A DNA stretch of 64,000 bases from CAYMYN01 sp964394665 (GCA_964394665.1 CAYMYN010000017.1:36270-100269), one strand, 5' to 3'; positions 8,985 through 18,088 are shown, numbered from the stretch's first letter. Notes: a model not told the origin generated them from the letters alone. A program made the numbers and translations.

Positions 8985-9728
8985 GTGCCGCCCCGCTCCG
9001 AGTCGCCCCGCGTCCCGTCCGGGCCGAGCAGCCCCTCGAACGACGCCCGACCCCGGCGGCGCGGCGCATCCGGCGCCCGAGCCCACGCCGGTCCCTGGTG
9101 CGCCCTGCTGCTCGCGTTGCTCGCCTCGGCCTGCCGCGCCGCCCCGCGCCCGCAGGAGTACCTCGAGATCGGCTTCGCGAGCCCCGAGCAGACCCTGCGG
9201 ACCTTCCAGCTCGCCGGACGCGCCGATCTCCCGGGCCTCGAATTCCGCTGCCTGGCGGTGGAGTTCGTGCGCCTGCACCGGTTGAGCGAGCTCGCCTACC
9301 GCGAGTTCCGCGACCAAGCGGGCTGGCTGCGCGCCGGGATCGCGCGCGCGCGGCTCATCGAGCGCCGGGACACCGGCCCCGGGCGCGCGACCTGCCTGCT
9401 CACGGTCCGCTTCCCCCTGGGGACCTTCCGGCGCGATTTCGAGGTCGACCTGGTGCGCGAGACCTTCTGGGAGGCCTTCTCCGGGGAGCGGCGCCTCGTC
9501 GACGAGCTGGGGCCGGACCTGGATGGGCTGCTCGCCGTGGTCGACGGCCCCCTGGGTCCCCAGCTCGTGGCGCGGCTCGACCTGCCCTTCCACCTCGACC
9601 CGCGCGAGGGCTCCGACCCGATCACCGGGATCCGCGTCGGCCAGGAGTGGAAGATCGCCGATATCCGGCCGGTCGAGCCGGGGGCCTCGCCCCCCGCACC
9701 CGCACCCGCCCCCTTCCCCGAACCCTGA
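8985..9728 (+). CDS. Putative lipoprotein, unknown function
   Basis: I do not recognise this 247-residue protein. It has an unusually long basic N-terminus before a hydrophobic segment and a lipobox LLASAC (Cys50), which suggests an outer- or inner-membrane lipoprotein with an extended n-region or a start further downstream. The body is rich in Arg and acidic residues, has no obvious catalytic motif, and ends in a Pro/Ala tail. Its alternating pattern (CLLTVRFPLGTFRRDF, VVDGPLGPQLVARLDL) suggests a beta-rich fold. The GTG start at 8985 lies 6 nt after TAGCAT (8973-8978), which could be a minus-10 box giving a leaderless message. It is followed by a dispersed palindromic repeat and then ppdK on the same strand. 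Confidence 0.65.
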   Translation: MPPRSESPRVPSGPSSPSNDARPRRRGASGARAHAGPWCALLLALLASACRAAPRPQEYLEIGFASPEQTLRTFQLAGRADLPGLEFRCLAVEFVRLHRLSELAYREFRDQAGWLRAGIARARLIERRDTGPGRATCLLTVRFPLGTFRRDFEVDLVRETFWEAFSGERRLVDELGPDLDGLLAVVDGPLGPQLVARLDLPFHLDPREGSDPITGIRVGQEWKIADIRPVEPGASPPAPAPAPFPEP

Positions 9729-9784
9729 GAGGCCGAGAAAAAATCGAACGGACCCGGAGCGGACCCAGAGCAGACCATCCAGAC

Positions 9785-9865
9785 GGCCTCTCAGAGCGTT
9801 TTTTGGACGGCCGGCAAGCCGGCCGTACCGAGAGTGCTCGAATTCTTCTCCCACTCTGAGGGGCC
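9785..9865 (+). repeat. Dispersed palindromic element, copy 1
   Basis: An intergenic element of about 80 bp is repeated in inverted orientation at 55550-55627. Forty bases (9802-9841) are identical to the other copy. The core is a 9+2+9 palindrome (9807-9826), and the ends form an outer stem (9785-9796 with 9854-9865, one G-T pair). Between the two copies an A-T pair of the outer stem (9793/9857) is replaced by G-C, a compensatory change. It lies between a lipoprotein gene and ppdK and may serve as a transcription stop or a REP-like element. Confidence 0.8.
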
Positions 9866-9908
9866 CGGCCGATCCGAGGTCGGACCCCGCGGACGCTCCG
9901 CGATCGCG

Positions 9909-12692
9909 ATGACCCGACCCCGCCCCAAGCGCTCGCCCGCCTCCCCGACCGTCCGCCGCCCGGCCCGGGCCCCCGGGCGGCGCGTCTTCTGGTTCGAGAA
10001 GGACCGCGCGGACGGGGACCAGAGCCAGGTGGCGCTCCTGGGCGGCAAGGGCGCGAACCTGGCCGAGATGGCCAGGCTGGGGCTGCCGGTTCCGCCGGGC
10101 TTCACGATCTCGACCGCGGTCTGCGCGGAGTTCCGGGGCGGCGGCGGTCGCCTGCCGGACGGGCTCGAGGACGAGGTGGAGCGGGCGCTCTCGCGCCTCG
10201 AACGGGCCCTCGGCCGGCGCTACGGCGATCCTGCGAACCCGCTGCTGGTCTCGGTGCGCTCGGGCGCGGCGGCCTCGATGCCGGGCATGATGGACACGGT
10301 CCTCAACCTGGGCCTCTTCCCCGACACGGTCCGCGGGCTCGCCGAGCGCAGCGCCAACCCGCGCTTCGCCTGGGACGCCTACCGTCGCTTCCTCGCCATG
10401 TACGGCGACGTCGTGCTCGGCGTGCGCGCCGAGGGCGACCACGCCGAGAGCCCCTTCGGCGCGGCCCTCGACCGCGCCAAGCGCGAGCGCGGCGTCGAGC
10501 TCGACACCGCGCTCGAGCCCGCGGACCTCGAGGCGCTGTGCGGGCACTACCGGGAGCTCGTGCTGCGCCACACGGGCGCGCCCTTCCCGGACGATCCGCG
10601 CGCCCAACTCTGGGGCGCCATCGCGGCCGTCTTCCGTTCGTGGGACAACGAACGCGCCCGCAGCTACCGCGCCCTCAACCACATCCCCGACCAGGACGGC
10701 ACAGCGGTCACCGTGCAGGCCATGGTGTTCGGCAACCTCGGGCCCACTTCGGGGACCGGGGTCGCGTTCACCCGCGACCCCGCGAGCGGCGAGCGGCGCT
10801 TCTTCGGCGAGTACCTGATGAACGCCCAGGGCGAGGACGTGGTGGCGGGCCTGCGCACGCCCGACCCCATCGCGCGCCTGGAGCGCGACTGCCCCGCGGC
10901 GTGGCGCGAGCTGCGGCGCATCCAGGAGCTGCTCGAGCGCCACTTCCGCGACATGCAGGACCTCGAGTTCACGATCGAGGACGGGACGCTCTACATGCTC
11001 CAGTGCCGCAGCGGCAAGCGCACGGGCGCGGCCGCCGTGCGCATCGCCTGCGACCTCGTCGACGAGGGCCTGCTCGAGCCCGAGGAGGCCCTGCTGCGGG
11101 TCGAGCCCGAGTCCCTGACCCAGCTCCTGGCGCCGATCTTCGACCCGCGCGAGCTCTCGCGCGCCGCCCCCCGCCAACTGACGCGCGGCCTCGCCGCGGG
11201 CCCCGGCGCCGCCTGCGGACGCGCGGTCTTCGGCGCGCGCCGCGCGGAGGAGCTCTCGGCGGCGGGCGAACGCGTCGTGCTCGTGCGCGTCGAGACCTCG
11301 CCCGAGGACATCCACGGCATGCACGCCGCCGAGGGCATCCTGACCGCGCGCGGCGGCATGACGAGCCACGCGGCGCTGATCGCGCGCCAGATGGGCCGGG
11401 TGTGCGTGGTCGGCGCGGGCGAGCTGCGGATCGACTCCGCGCGCGGCCGCCTCCAGGTCGGGGGACACACGATCGTCGAGGGCGAGTGGATCAGCCTCGA
11501 CGGAACCCGCGGCCTGGTCTACGCCGGCGAGATCCCGACCCGGCCCTCGGAGGTGGCCCGCGCCCTGCTCGGGAGCGGGGCCGGGGCGCGCCGCGCCGCG
11601 GCGACCCCCCTGCCGCGCGCCTACCAACGCCTGCTCGAGTGGGCCGACGCGGCCCGCACGTTGGGCGTGCGGGCGAACGCCGATCAGCCCGAGCAATGCC
11701 GCGCGGGGCTCGCCTTCGGCGCCGACGGCGTCGGCCTGTGTCGCACCGAACACATGTTCTTCGGCGGCGAGAAGATCGACGCCGTGCGCGAGATGATCCT
11801 GGCCGAGGACGCGCCGACGCGCGAGCGGGCGCTGCGCAAGCTGCTGCCGCTGCAGCGCCGCGACTTCGAGGGCATCTTCCGCGTCCTCGGCGAGCGCCCG
11901 GCGGTGATCCGCACCCTCGACCCGCCGCTGCACGAATTCCTGCCCCACGAACCCGAGGCCCAGCGCGCGATCGCCGCGGAGCTCGGTCTCTCCCTCGCAC
12001 GCGTGAAAGCCCGCGTCGCCGCCCTGCACGAGCAGAATCCGATGCTCGGCCATCGGGGCTGTCGCCTGGGGATCGTGTACCCCGAGATCACGCGCATGCA
12101 GGCCCGGGCCATCTTCGAGGCCGCCTGCAACGTGCTCAAGCGCACCGGCGTCGCGCCCCTGCCCGAGCTCATGATCCCGCTGGTCGCCTCGCGCGCCGAG
12201 CTCGTGGCCCAAGCCGACGTCGTGCGCGCCGTCGCCGAGGAGGTCTTCGAGCGCAAGGGCGTGCGTCTGCGCTACCTCGTGGGCACGATGATCGAGGTTC
12301 CGCGCGCGGCGCTCACCGCGGGCGAGATCGCCGGCGCGGCGGAGTTCTTCTCCTTCGGGACCAACGACCTCACCCAGACCACCTTCGGCATCAGTCGCGA
12401 CGACAGCGGTGGCTTCGTCCCCGCCTACGTCGAGCAGGGGATCTTCGCCGACGATCCCTTCGCGACCCTCGACCGCGCGGGCGTCGGCCGTCTGTTGCGC
12501 ATCGCCGTCGAGGAGGGCCGCGGCGCGCGGCGTGACCTCGAGGTCGGCATCTGCGGCGAGCACGGCGGCGACCCGCGCTCGATCGAGCTGTGCCAGGAGC
12601 TGGGCCTCGACTACGTGTCCTGCTCGCCCTTCCGCGTCCCGGTCGCGCGCCTGGCGGCCGCCCAGGCCGCCCTGCGCGCGCGCCGACGCTGA
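9909..12692 (+). CDS. ppdK: Pyruvate, phosphate dikinase
   Basis: This enzyme interconverts pyruvate, ATP and phosphate with phosphoenolpyruvate, AMP and pyrophosphate, so it can serve glycolysis or gluconeogenesis. From the ATG at 9909 it has 927 residues, slightly longer than the usual 880 because of a basic N-terminal tail. It shows the nucleotide-binding start (GGKGANLAEMARLGLPVPPG), the SMPGMMDTVLNLG motif, the phosphohistidine loop GGMTSHAA (His487), and the C-terminal PEP/pyruvate barrel with GTNDLTQTTFG and the active-site region GICGEHGG (Cys882). The frame is open back to 9834, but that stretch lies in the dispersed repeat, so I use 9909. It is convergent with an M28 peptidase gene across a perfect hairpin. 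All key residues are present. Confidence 0.96.
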   Translation: MTRPRPKRSPASPTVRRPARAPGRRVFWFEKDRADGDQSQVALLGGKGANLAEMARLGLPVPPGFTISTAVCAEFRGGGGRLPDGLEDEVERALSRLERALGRRYGDPANPLLVSVRSGAAASMPGMMDTVLNLGLFPDTVRGLAERSANPRFAWDAYRRFLAMYGDVVLGVRAEGDHAESPFGAALDRAKRERGVELDTALEPADLEALCGHYRELVLRHTGAPFPDDPRAQLWGAIAAVFRSWDNERARSYRALNHIPDQDGTAVTVQAMVFGNLGPTSGTGVAFTRDPASGERRFFGEYLMNAQGEDVVAGLRTPDPIARLERDCPAAWRELRRIQELLERHFRDMQDLEFTIEDGTLYMLQCRSGKRTGAAAVRIACDLVDEGLLEPEEALLRVEPESLTQLLAPIFDPRELSRAAPRQLTRGLAAGPGAACGRAVFGARRAEELSAAGERVVLVRVETSPEDIHGMHAAEGILTARGGMTSHAALIARQMGRVCVVGAGELRIDSARGRLQVGGHTIVEGEWISLDGTRGLVYAGEIPTRPSEVARALLGSGAGARRAAATPLPRAYQRLLEWADAARTLGVRANADQPEQCRAGLAFGADGVGLCRTEHMFFGGEKIDAVREMILAEDAPTRERALRKLLPLQRRDFEGIFRVLGERPAVIRTLDPPLHEFLPHEPEAQRAIAAELGLSLARVKARVAALHEQNPMLGHRGCRLGIVYPEITRMQARAIFEAACNVLKRTGVAPLPELMIPLVASRAELVAQADVVRAVAEEVFERKGVRLRYLVGTMIEVPRAALTAGEIAGAAEFFSFGTNDLTQTTFGISRDDSGGFVPAYVEQGIFADDPFATLDRAGVGRLLRIAVEEGRGARRDLEVGICGEHGGDPRSIELCQELGLDYVSCSPFRVPVARLAAAQAALRARRR

Positions 12693-12696
12693 ACGC

Positions 12697-12740
12697 GGAC
12701 GCGCGGAGCGCCCCGACGCATCGGGACGCTCCGCGCGTCC
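12697..12740. terminator. Bidirectional hairpin between convergent ppdK and M28 peptidase genes
   Basis: A 14-bp perfect outer stem (12697-12710 with 12727-12740), one mismatch, and a 5-bp inner stem (12712-12716 with 12721-12725) enclose a 4-nt loop. It starts 5 bp after the ppdK stop and lies 28 bp from the facing stop. No U-tract follows. Confidence 0.65.
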
Positions 12741-12767
12741 GTCCCGCCCTCGCGTGGCCTGCCCGGA

Positions 12768-14330
12768 CTAGAACTCCAGCGAGTCGGTCTGCAAGGCGTC
12801 GAGCAGGCGCACCACCAGGCGCGCCACCCGCCGCAGCTTGTCGGTGTCGATCTTCTCCGGCGTGTCGCTGGGCTGGTGGTAGTCGTCGTGCACGCCCGAG
12901 AAGAGGAAGGCCACCGGGATGCCCAGGCGCGCGAACGAAGCCTGGTCGGAGCGGTAGTAGTACTCGTCCGCGCTCTTGAGCTCGGGGAATCCTTCCAGGG
13001 GCGAGAGCCGCATCGCCAGCCGCACGATGCCGTTGTGCTGCTCGTGTTTCTCGGTGGGCGTGATGAACAGCTCGCTCGGATCATTGCGCCCGATCATGTC
13101 GATGTTGAGGTTCGCCACGGGGCGCGCCTCGCCCGGCAGCCAGGGCGCGTCGGACCAGGCCCGCGAGCCGAGCAGACCCTTCTCCTCGCCGGAGACCCAG
13201 ATCAGGAGCACCGAACGACGCAGGGGGCCGTGGGCGGCCAGGGCCCGCGCGACGGCCAGCAGGCCGGTCGTGCCCGAGCCGTTGTCGTCGGCGCCGTTGT
13301 AGATCGACTCGCCCGTGACGCCGACGTGGTCGTAGTGCGCGCTGACGATCACGACCTCGTTGGCGAGCTCCGGGTCGCTGCCGGGCCAGAACCCGCACAC
13401 GTTCTCGACCTGGATCTCGCCGCCGCCGAGCAGCACCCGGTGCTCGGCGAACTCGAGTCCCAGGTCCGTGCCGGGCTCGGGCTTCCAGTCCGCTGCCGCG
13501 ACACCCTCGGGGCGCGCCGGCGAGGCCGCGAGGGTGCGCTGGAAGGCCTCGCGCGAGAGGTAGGAGACGTTGCCGCGACGGGAACGTCCGCCGCTCTCCT
13601 CGCGGGTCCGGGTGCGCGGCTCGCCGCTCTGCGGCAGACTCACGCTGCCGCGCTCGAGCAGTCGGATGCGGTCGGCGAAGCGCACGTCGTAGGGCGCCTC
13701 GTCGTAGCCCGGGCCCGGGGTCAGCACGACGCCCAGGACGCCCGCGGCGGCCGCCGCCCTTCCCAGCGCACCGCTCGAGCCGCCCTCGTCCAGCACGATC
13801 GCCCAGGCGCCATCGAGCGCGCTGGACTCGAGCGCCGCGAGCGCGCTCGCGGAGCCGACGAACACGACGCGCCCGCGTTGGCTCGTGGCCTCGCGCAGGA
13901 ATCGATCGGCGACGTGGAAGCCCTTGCCGATCGGGAAGGACAGGGGCTCCGTCCCGCCGAGCACCTCCAGGCGCGTCTGCGCGGCGTCCATCGCCGTGGT
14001 GCGCAGGGCGTACAGGTGGAAGTAGGAGTCGTCGCGCGCGCCCGGCTCGAAGCCCAGGCTCACCAGGCGCGAGCGCAGGTACCGCGCGGCGATGGTCAAC
14101 CCCGCGCTGGGCGTGTCGCGCCCGCGCAGCTCGTCCGAGGCGATGAAGTCGATGTCGGCCCGGATGTCGCGTTCCTGGATGGCGTCCAGGGCCGCGGCGA
14201 GCCGGCTGCTCGCGGCGACCACGGGCGCCTCCGAGCCGCCCCCGGGAAGGGCCGCGGCGGGAGCGCCTAGCAGGAGCAGGGGCAGCAGGAACGGGAACCG
14301 GAGGGAGAGCGGGGAGCGGTCGCGGCGCAT
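12768..14330 (-). CDS. Exported M28-family metallopeptidase
   Basis: This is a zinc aminopeptidase or carboxypeptidase-type enzyme, exported. The 520 residues start with a signal peptide (FLLPLLLLGAPAAALPGG, cleavage near 28). A protease-associated-like insert (about 110-230) precedes the M28 core with HYDH (332-335), GADDNGSG, SGEEKGLLGS and NIDMIG, which supply the two-zinc ligands and catalytic acid, and a late His region near FSGVHDDYHQ. This set matches active M28 peptidases. A TATCCT box lies upstream inside the end of the sigma-factor gene but lacks a clear minus-35 partner, so the gene may be read from its own weak promoter or as the tail of the sigma-kinase operon 93 bp upstream. The substrate is unknown. 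A second M28 enzyme at 49757-51592 has a PDZ domain instead of this N-terminal insert. Confidence 0.92.
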   Translation of the reverse strand: MRRDRSPLSLRFPFLLPLLLLGAPAAALPGGGSEAPVVAASSRLAAALDAIQERDIRADIDFIASDELRGRDTPSAGLTIAARYLRSRLVSLGFEPGARDDSYFHLYALRTTAMDAAQTRLEVLGGTEPLSFPIGKGFHVADRFLREATSQRGRVVFVGSASALAALESSALDGAWAIVLDEGGSSGALGRAAAAAGVLGVVLTPGPGYDEAPYDVRFADRIRLLERGSVSLPQSGEPRTRTREESGGRSRRGNVSYLSREAFQRTLAASPARPEGVAAADWKPEPGTDLGLEFAEHRVLLGGGEIQVENVCGFWPGSDPELANEVVIVSAHYDHVGVTGESIYNGADDNGSGTTGLLAVARALAAHGPLRRSVLLIWVSGEEKGLLGSRAWSDAPWLPGEARPVANLNIDMIGRNDPSELFITPTEKHEQHNGIVRLAMRLSPLEGFPELKSADEYYYRSDQASFARLGIPVAFLFSGVHDDYHQPSDTPEKIDTDKLRRVARLVVRLLDALQTDSLEF

Positions 14331-14423
14331 GGGAGTCTCGTGGGGGCGATGCGGAACGGCTCCCCGCGGCCGGGGCCGGGTCGAGCCGGAGGGATCGAGG
14401 GGGCCGGGTCCTACCGGGCCCGC

Positions 14424-15353
14424 TCAGGATAGTCCGTCGGGGCGCAGGGTGCGCGAGCGCAGGTACTGGACGGTGCTGGCCCGCATCCGGTCCAGGAACG
14501 GCTCGAGGTCGTCCGCCCCAGCGCGCACCAAGTCGTCGCGGTTGGCTCCGCACCAGGGGCACTCCATCTCGTCCAGATGGAAGCGAATGTACGCGGCGGG
14601 TTCAGGCGGGAGGTTCCCGGCGACCTCGCGCGCGAGCCAGTAACGCGCCGGGCAGCTCACGCGGCCCAGGCGCCAGGCGCGCGAGACGTCGAGGTCCAGG
14701 TGGCGCGTGTCGTCGTCCGCCGCGTCGGCCAGGGCGGGGAGCAACTCGCCCGAGGGATCGCGGCGCGCGGCCAGCTCGCGCAGGCGCTTGAGCGCGCGGA
14801 ACTTGATGCCCGCCACGGAAGTCTCGTCGCGAAGCTGGAAGCGACGCCAGGTGTCGCGGTTGCGCCAACCCGCCGAGAAGAGCGCCTCGATCACCATCAG
14901 GCGCACGAACTCGGCCTGCTGCCAGGTCTCCTGCACCCAGTCGCGCAACACCTGCACGAGCAGCTCGTGGCCGCGGGTCACCAGGTCGTTCGCGCTCGCG
15001 ATGCGGCTGGGCGAGTCCTGCACGGCCGCGAACTCGTCCATGCCCGGCAGGCTCTCGGAGCTGTCGGCCGGCATGCCCCTGCCGATCGCGTGGCGGCGGC
15101 GCAGGTGATCGATGGTGCGATTGCGGCAGATGCCGAACAGGAACTGCTCGAAGGTGAAGACCGGGTCGAAGCTCGCGATGCCGCGTACGGCACCCAGGAA
15201 CGTCTCCTGCACGATGTCCTCGCGGGCCATCGCGTCGTCGACGCGGCGCGCGACGTAGGCCAGGAGGCGCCCGCAGAAGTTCGCCTCGACCTTCAGCCAC
15301 TCCTCGTCGTCGAAGGCCTGGAGACGGTCGATGCGCGGGATCCAATCGCTCAT
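14424..15353 (-). CDS. ECF-type RNA polymerase sigma factor with C-terminal Cys-rich extension
   Basis: This is an alternative sigma factor of 309 residues, about 120 longer than typical ECF factors. Region 2 is clear (DIVQETFLGAVRG, then FEQFLFGICRNRTIDHLRRR, the minus-10 recognition helix). Region 4 is divergent and covers about 150-205 (WQQAEFVRLMVIEALF, DETSVAGIKFRALKRLRELA). The extra C-terminus contains H259-x5-C265-x2-C268, which resembles the zinc-binding H-x3-C-x2-C of ZAS anti-sigma domains but with wider spacing. The gene follows a Ser/Thr kinase gene by 22 bp, so kinase and sigma factor are probably co-expressed. I infer that the kinase or the built-in zinc motif controls sigma activity. 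No separate anti-sigma gene is visible. Confidence 0.85.
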   Translation of the reverse strand: MSDWIPRIDRLQAFDDEEWLKVEANFCGRLLAYVARRVDDAMAREDIVQETFLGAVRGIASFDPVFTFEQFLFGICRNRTIDHLRRRHAIGRGMPADSSESLPGMDEFAAVQDSPSRIASANDLVTRGHELLVQVLRDWVQETWQQAEFVRLMVIEALFSAGWRNRDTWRRFQLRDETSVAGIKFRALKRLRELAARRDPSGELLPALADAADDDTRHLDLDVSRAWRLGRVSCPARYWLAREVAGNLPPEPAAYIRFHLDEMECPWCGANRDDLVRAGADDLEPFLDRMRASTVQYLRSRTLRPDGLS

Positions 15354-15375
15354 GGGTACTCCACGGACGGCCGGT

Positions 15376-16848
15376 TCAGAGCCCGCCCCCGCCCACCGCC
15401 AACAGCAGGGCGAACATCACCACGGCCCCCAGCAGGGCCAGGGCCAGCAGGAAGAGGATCAAGCGTAGACCGCGGCCCAATCCACGTCCGATCTGGCCCA
15501 CGGCGCGACGGAGCGCGCGCGGGAGCCGGTGTCCGAGGAAACGGAGCGCGCCTCCGAGCAGCGCCAGGGGCACCTCGAACACGAGCACCAGGGCCGCCGC
15601 CAGCGCGCCGAAGGGGCCTCCGCCGGCCGCCGGCGGAACGGGGATGGTTCCGGGCGGGGCGGAATCGGGCGTCGGGCTGGGGCCGGCGGCGGAGCCGCTC
15701 CCGGCCCACGCCCTGGGCCCGCGTTCCTCGGCGGACCCGCGCGCCACGTCGCCCGCCGAGCGCCCGTCGCGGTCCGGGACGGGATCCGGCGGGGTTCCAG
15801 CGCCGTTCGAGCCGGGCGCCGTCGAGCGCAGGCCCTCCCACATGCCGCGCGCCACCTCGACCGCGCCGCGCGCCAGTTCGCGCGCGGCCGAGCGCGGGTC
15901 GCCTCCGTCCTCGGCCGGGCGCGAGCTCGGCGACGCGTGGAGCTCGGAGGCTGCGGGACGCGGGATCTCGCGCGCCGGCGCCGGCGCGAGCACGATCGAG
16001 TCCCCGGGGCGCGCCGCCTGCCCCAGGTCCATCAGCAGCTCCTCGACGCTCTCGTAGCGCTGCTCGGGCTCCAACCGCAGGCAACGCTCGACCACCCCGC
16101 GCAGCTCGGCCGGGAAGTCCGCGGGAAAGCGCGGGGGATCGTCGTCCTGGCGCAACAACAGGCCGCCGGGGCTGGGCGCGTCGAAGGGCACCTTGCCGGC
16201 CTGCGTCTCGTACAGGATCACGCCCAACGAATAGAGGTCGGCGCGATGGTCGGCGCGATGGCGCAGGATCTCCGGCGCCATGTAGTACGGAGTGCCGCGC
16301 CCGAAGCTCAGCGTCAGGCGGCCGTCGGTCATGAGCTTCGCCAGCCCGTAGTCGCCGACGCGCGCGATGTCGCCGTTGAGGAAGATGTTGCTCGGCTTGA
16401 GGTCGAAGTGCACCAGACGCCGATCGTGCAGCGCCAGCACGCCGCGGCAGGCCTGCACGAAGTACAGCAGAGCCTGACGGCGATCGAGGTTCCCTTGGCG
16501 CATGCGGCGCGCGAGGGTGTCCTCGCCGGCGTAACCCATGACGAGGTAGGGCACGCCCTCGACCGTGCCCATGTCCTCGATCGACACCAGGTTGGGGTGG
16601 TCGATGGCCGCGAAGTGCCGCACCTGGTCGAGCTCGCGTTCGATGACGTCGCGCTGCGTCTCGTCGTCGACCTTCAGGAACTTGATCGCGTAGGCCTTGC
16701 CGATCGAGTGCTTGCGGGCCTTGTAGACCTCGCCGAACGCGCCCCCTCCGAGGCGGTTCTGGATCTCGTAGCCGGGGATGAAGTCCGGCTGGCGGAAGGA
16801 GTTGTAGAAGGACTCCCAGTCCATGACGGTCGGTCGCGGCCCGTTCAC
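15376..16848 (-). CDS. Ser/Thr protein kinase with C-terminal membrane anchor, GTG start
   Basis: This is a Hanks-type kinase of 490 residues. The glycine loop is GGGAFG (34-39), the ATP lysine is AIK56, the catalytic loop reads HFDLKPSN (147-154) instead of HRD, and the metal loop is DYG (166-168) instead of DFG; the APE motif is intact. The missing HRD arginine suggests that activation does not depend on activation-loop phosphorylation. A Pro/Ala/Gly-rich linker of about 170 residues leads to a hydrophobic segment at about 460-485, so the kinase domain is probably cytoplasmic and tail-anchored. The GTG at 16848 follows a strong GGGAGG ribosome site by 5 nt; an in-frame ATG lies eight codons on. 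It sits between an FHA-like gene and an ECF sigma gene on one strand. Confidence 0.93.
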   Translation of the reverse strand: MNGPRPTVMDWESFYNSFRQPDFIPGYEIQNRLGGGAFGEVYKARKHSIGKAYAIKFLKVDDETQRDVIERELDQVRHFAAIDHPNLVSIEDMGTVEGVPYLVMGYAGEDTLARRMRQGNLDRRQALLYFVQACRGVLALHDRRLVHFDLKPSNIFLNGDIARVGDYGLAKLMTDGRLTLSFGRGTPYYMAPEILRHRADHRADLYSLGVILYETQAGKVPFDAPSPGGLLLRQDDDPPRFPADFPAELRGVVERCLRLEPEQRYESVEELLMDLGQAARPGDSIVLAPAPAREIPRPAASELHASPSSRPAEDGGDPRSAARELARGAVEVARGMWEGLRSTAPGSNGAGTPPDPVPDRDGRSAGDVARGSAEERGPRAWAGSGSAAGPSPTPDSAPPGTIPVPPAAGGGPFGALAAALVLVFEVPLALLGGALRFLGHRLPRALRRAVGQIGRGLGRGLRLILFLLALALLGAVVMFALLLAVGGGGL

Positions 16849-16927
16849 GACACCCTCCCCCTGGAGCGCGGCGCCGCCGGACGGTCGTCCATCCTAGTGA
16901 TCGCGGGCGAGTGGCGTAGGAGCGCGC

Positions 16928-18088
16928 TCATCGCCGACCTCCCTCGGAGCTCGGCGCGCCGACGCTGCGCAGCGCGAAACCCTGGGGCGGCGCGCCCGGC
17001 CGCGGAGTGCCGACGCGCACGTCGATGCGCGCGGGGGGCGGGCAGGGCAAGCGCAGCCCGTCGTCCGACGGGGTCGGGTCCCAACCCGAGACCTCCAAGG
17101 GCGCCTGGGAGCGCACGAGGAGCTCGCCCCGGCCGGCGTCCAGCTCCAGCTCGACGTCCTGCGGGAGCCCGGGCACGACGACGTGCCGGCCGCGGCGCGG
17201 ACCCAGGCGCACGCGCCCCGCCGGCCCCTCGAGCAGCAGCACGACGCGCGTCGCACCCTCGCACTCCAGGCCGTGCAGGAACTCGAGCACCGCCGATCCG
17301 CTGGCGGGCTCCGGGCGCCGAAACCGGAACGCCACCCGCGGCGCGATGCGAACCAGGTCGCCGTCGACCAGCTCGCAGCCCCGCTCCGGCAGCGCATGGC
17401 CGGCGACCTCGAGGCCACCGCCCAGGGACTCCAAGCGCCAGGCGGGGCCACCGTGGAAGGACTCGGAGCGCACCAGGACGAGATGCTCGGCGTCCACGTC
17501 GCCCAGCACCGGGAGGTCGGCGCGACCGGCGCTGGAGTGGCCGAGCACGATGCGCTCGCCGTGCGCGCACAGCACTTCTCCCGCCTCGTCCACCGCCAGG
17601 TGGAAGCGCAGGCAGCCCGCGGCACGGGTCGGCGCGGCCGAGCTCCGGGGGGTGGCCGGCAGGCCGCGGCGCGTGCCCGCGCCGACCCGCTCCCCCTCGG
17701 CGCGCAGCTTGGCGAGCAGGTCCCCCATCGCGCCCACGATCCGGGCCTCGACCCGCGGGTGGAGCCCCGAGTCCGGACCCGCGTCCTGTCCATCCCCGGG
17801 GAGGTGCAGGCGCTTGCGCCAGGCGCGCGCCAGGTGCGGGCTCTCCCGTTCGACCCGTCCGAGGATGCGCGCCGCGGAGCGCTCGCGACCCTCGAGGCCC
17901 AGGCGCTCCGCCTGCGCGCAGAGCACCTCGATGGCCTGGGCCCGCAGGCGATCCGCGCCCTCGGAGGCGACCAGGCACGGATCGGAGAGGTGGCCCAGCG
18001 CCGCCTCCGGTTCACCGCCCAGGAGCGCCCGCCGGGCCTCGAACAGCAACAACCGGCGGCGCAGGAAGGACGGGAGGGGCAGGCTCAT
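16928..18088 (-). CDS. FHA-like domain protein in kinase-sigma cluster
   Basis: This 386-residue protein is not matched to a named family over its full length. Residues of about 1-110 form a Leu/Ala/Arg-rich helical domain. The middle (about 175-275) follows the pattern of a forkhead-associated domain: IVLGHSSAGRADLPVLGDV, a DAEHLVL turn, and CELVDGDLVRIAP near the end. The phosphothreonine-binding Arg and the SRRH motif are not clearly present, so it may be a degenerate FHA fold. The C-terminus is beta-rich. I start at the ATG at 18088 (MSLPLPSFLRRR); the frame is open to 18154. It lies 79 bp upstream of the Ser/Thr kinase gene, which fits a phosphopeptide-reading partner, but this is inference. 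Confidence 0.7.
   Translation of the reverse strand: MSLPLPSFLRRRLLLFEARRALLGGEPEAALGHLSDPCLVASEGADRLRAQAIEVLCAQAERLGLEGRERSAARILGRVERESPHLARAWRKRLHLPGDGQDAGPDSGLHPRVEARIVGAMGDLLAKLRAEGERVGAGTRRGLPATPRSSAAPTRAAGCLRFHLAVDEAGEVLCAHGERIVLGHSSAGRADLPVLGDVDAEHLVLVRSESFHGGPAWRLESLGGGLEVAGHALPERGCELVDGDLVRIAPRVAFRFRRPEPASGSAVLEFLHGLECEGATRVVLLLEGPAGRVRLGPRRGRHVVVPGLPQDVELELDAGRGELLVRSQAPLEVSGWDPTPSDDGLRLPCPPPARIDVRVGTPRPGAPPQGFALRSVGAPSSEGGRR

Noticed and set aside
9834..9908. Upstream ATG for ppdK
   Set aside because: It lies inside the dispersed palindromic element, and the added residues are not part of the family.
8607..12563. Minus-strand open frame of over 1300 codons
   Set aside because: It is the antisense of ppdK and its neighbour; high GC keeps the frame open. 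The composition is Arg/Gly/Ala-rich with no domain.
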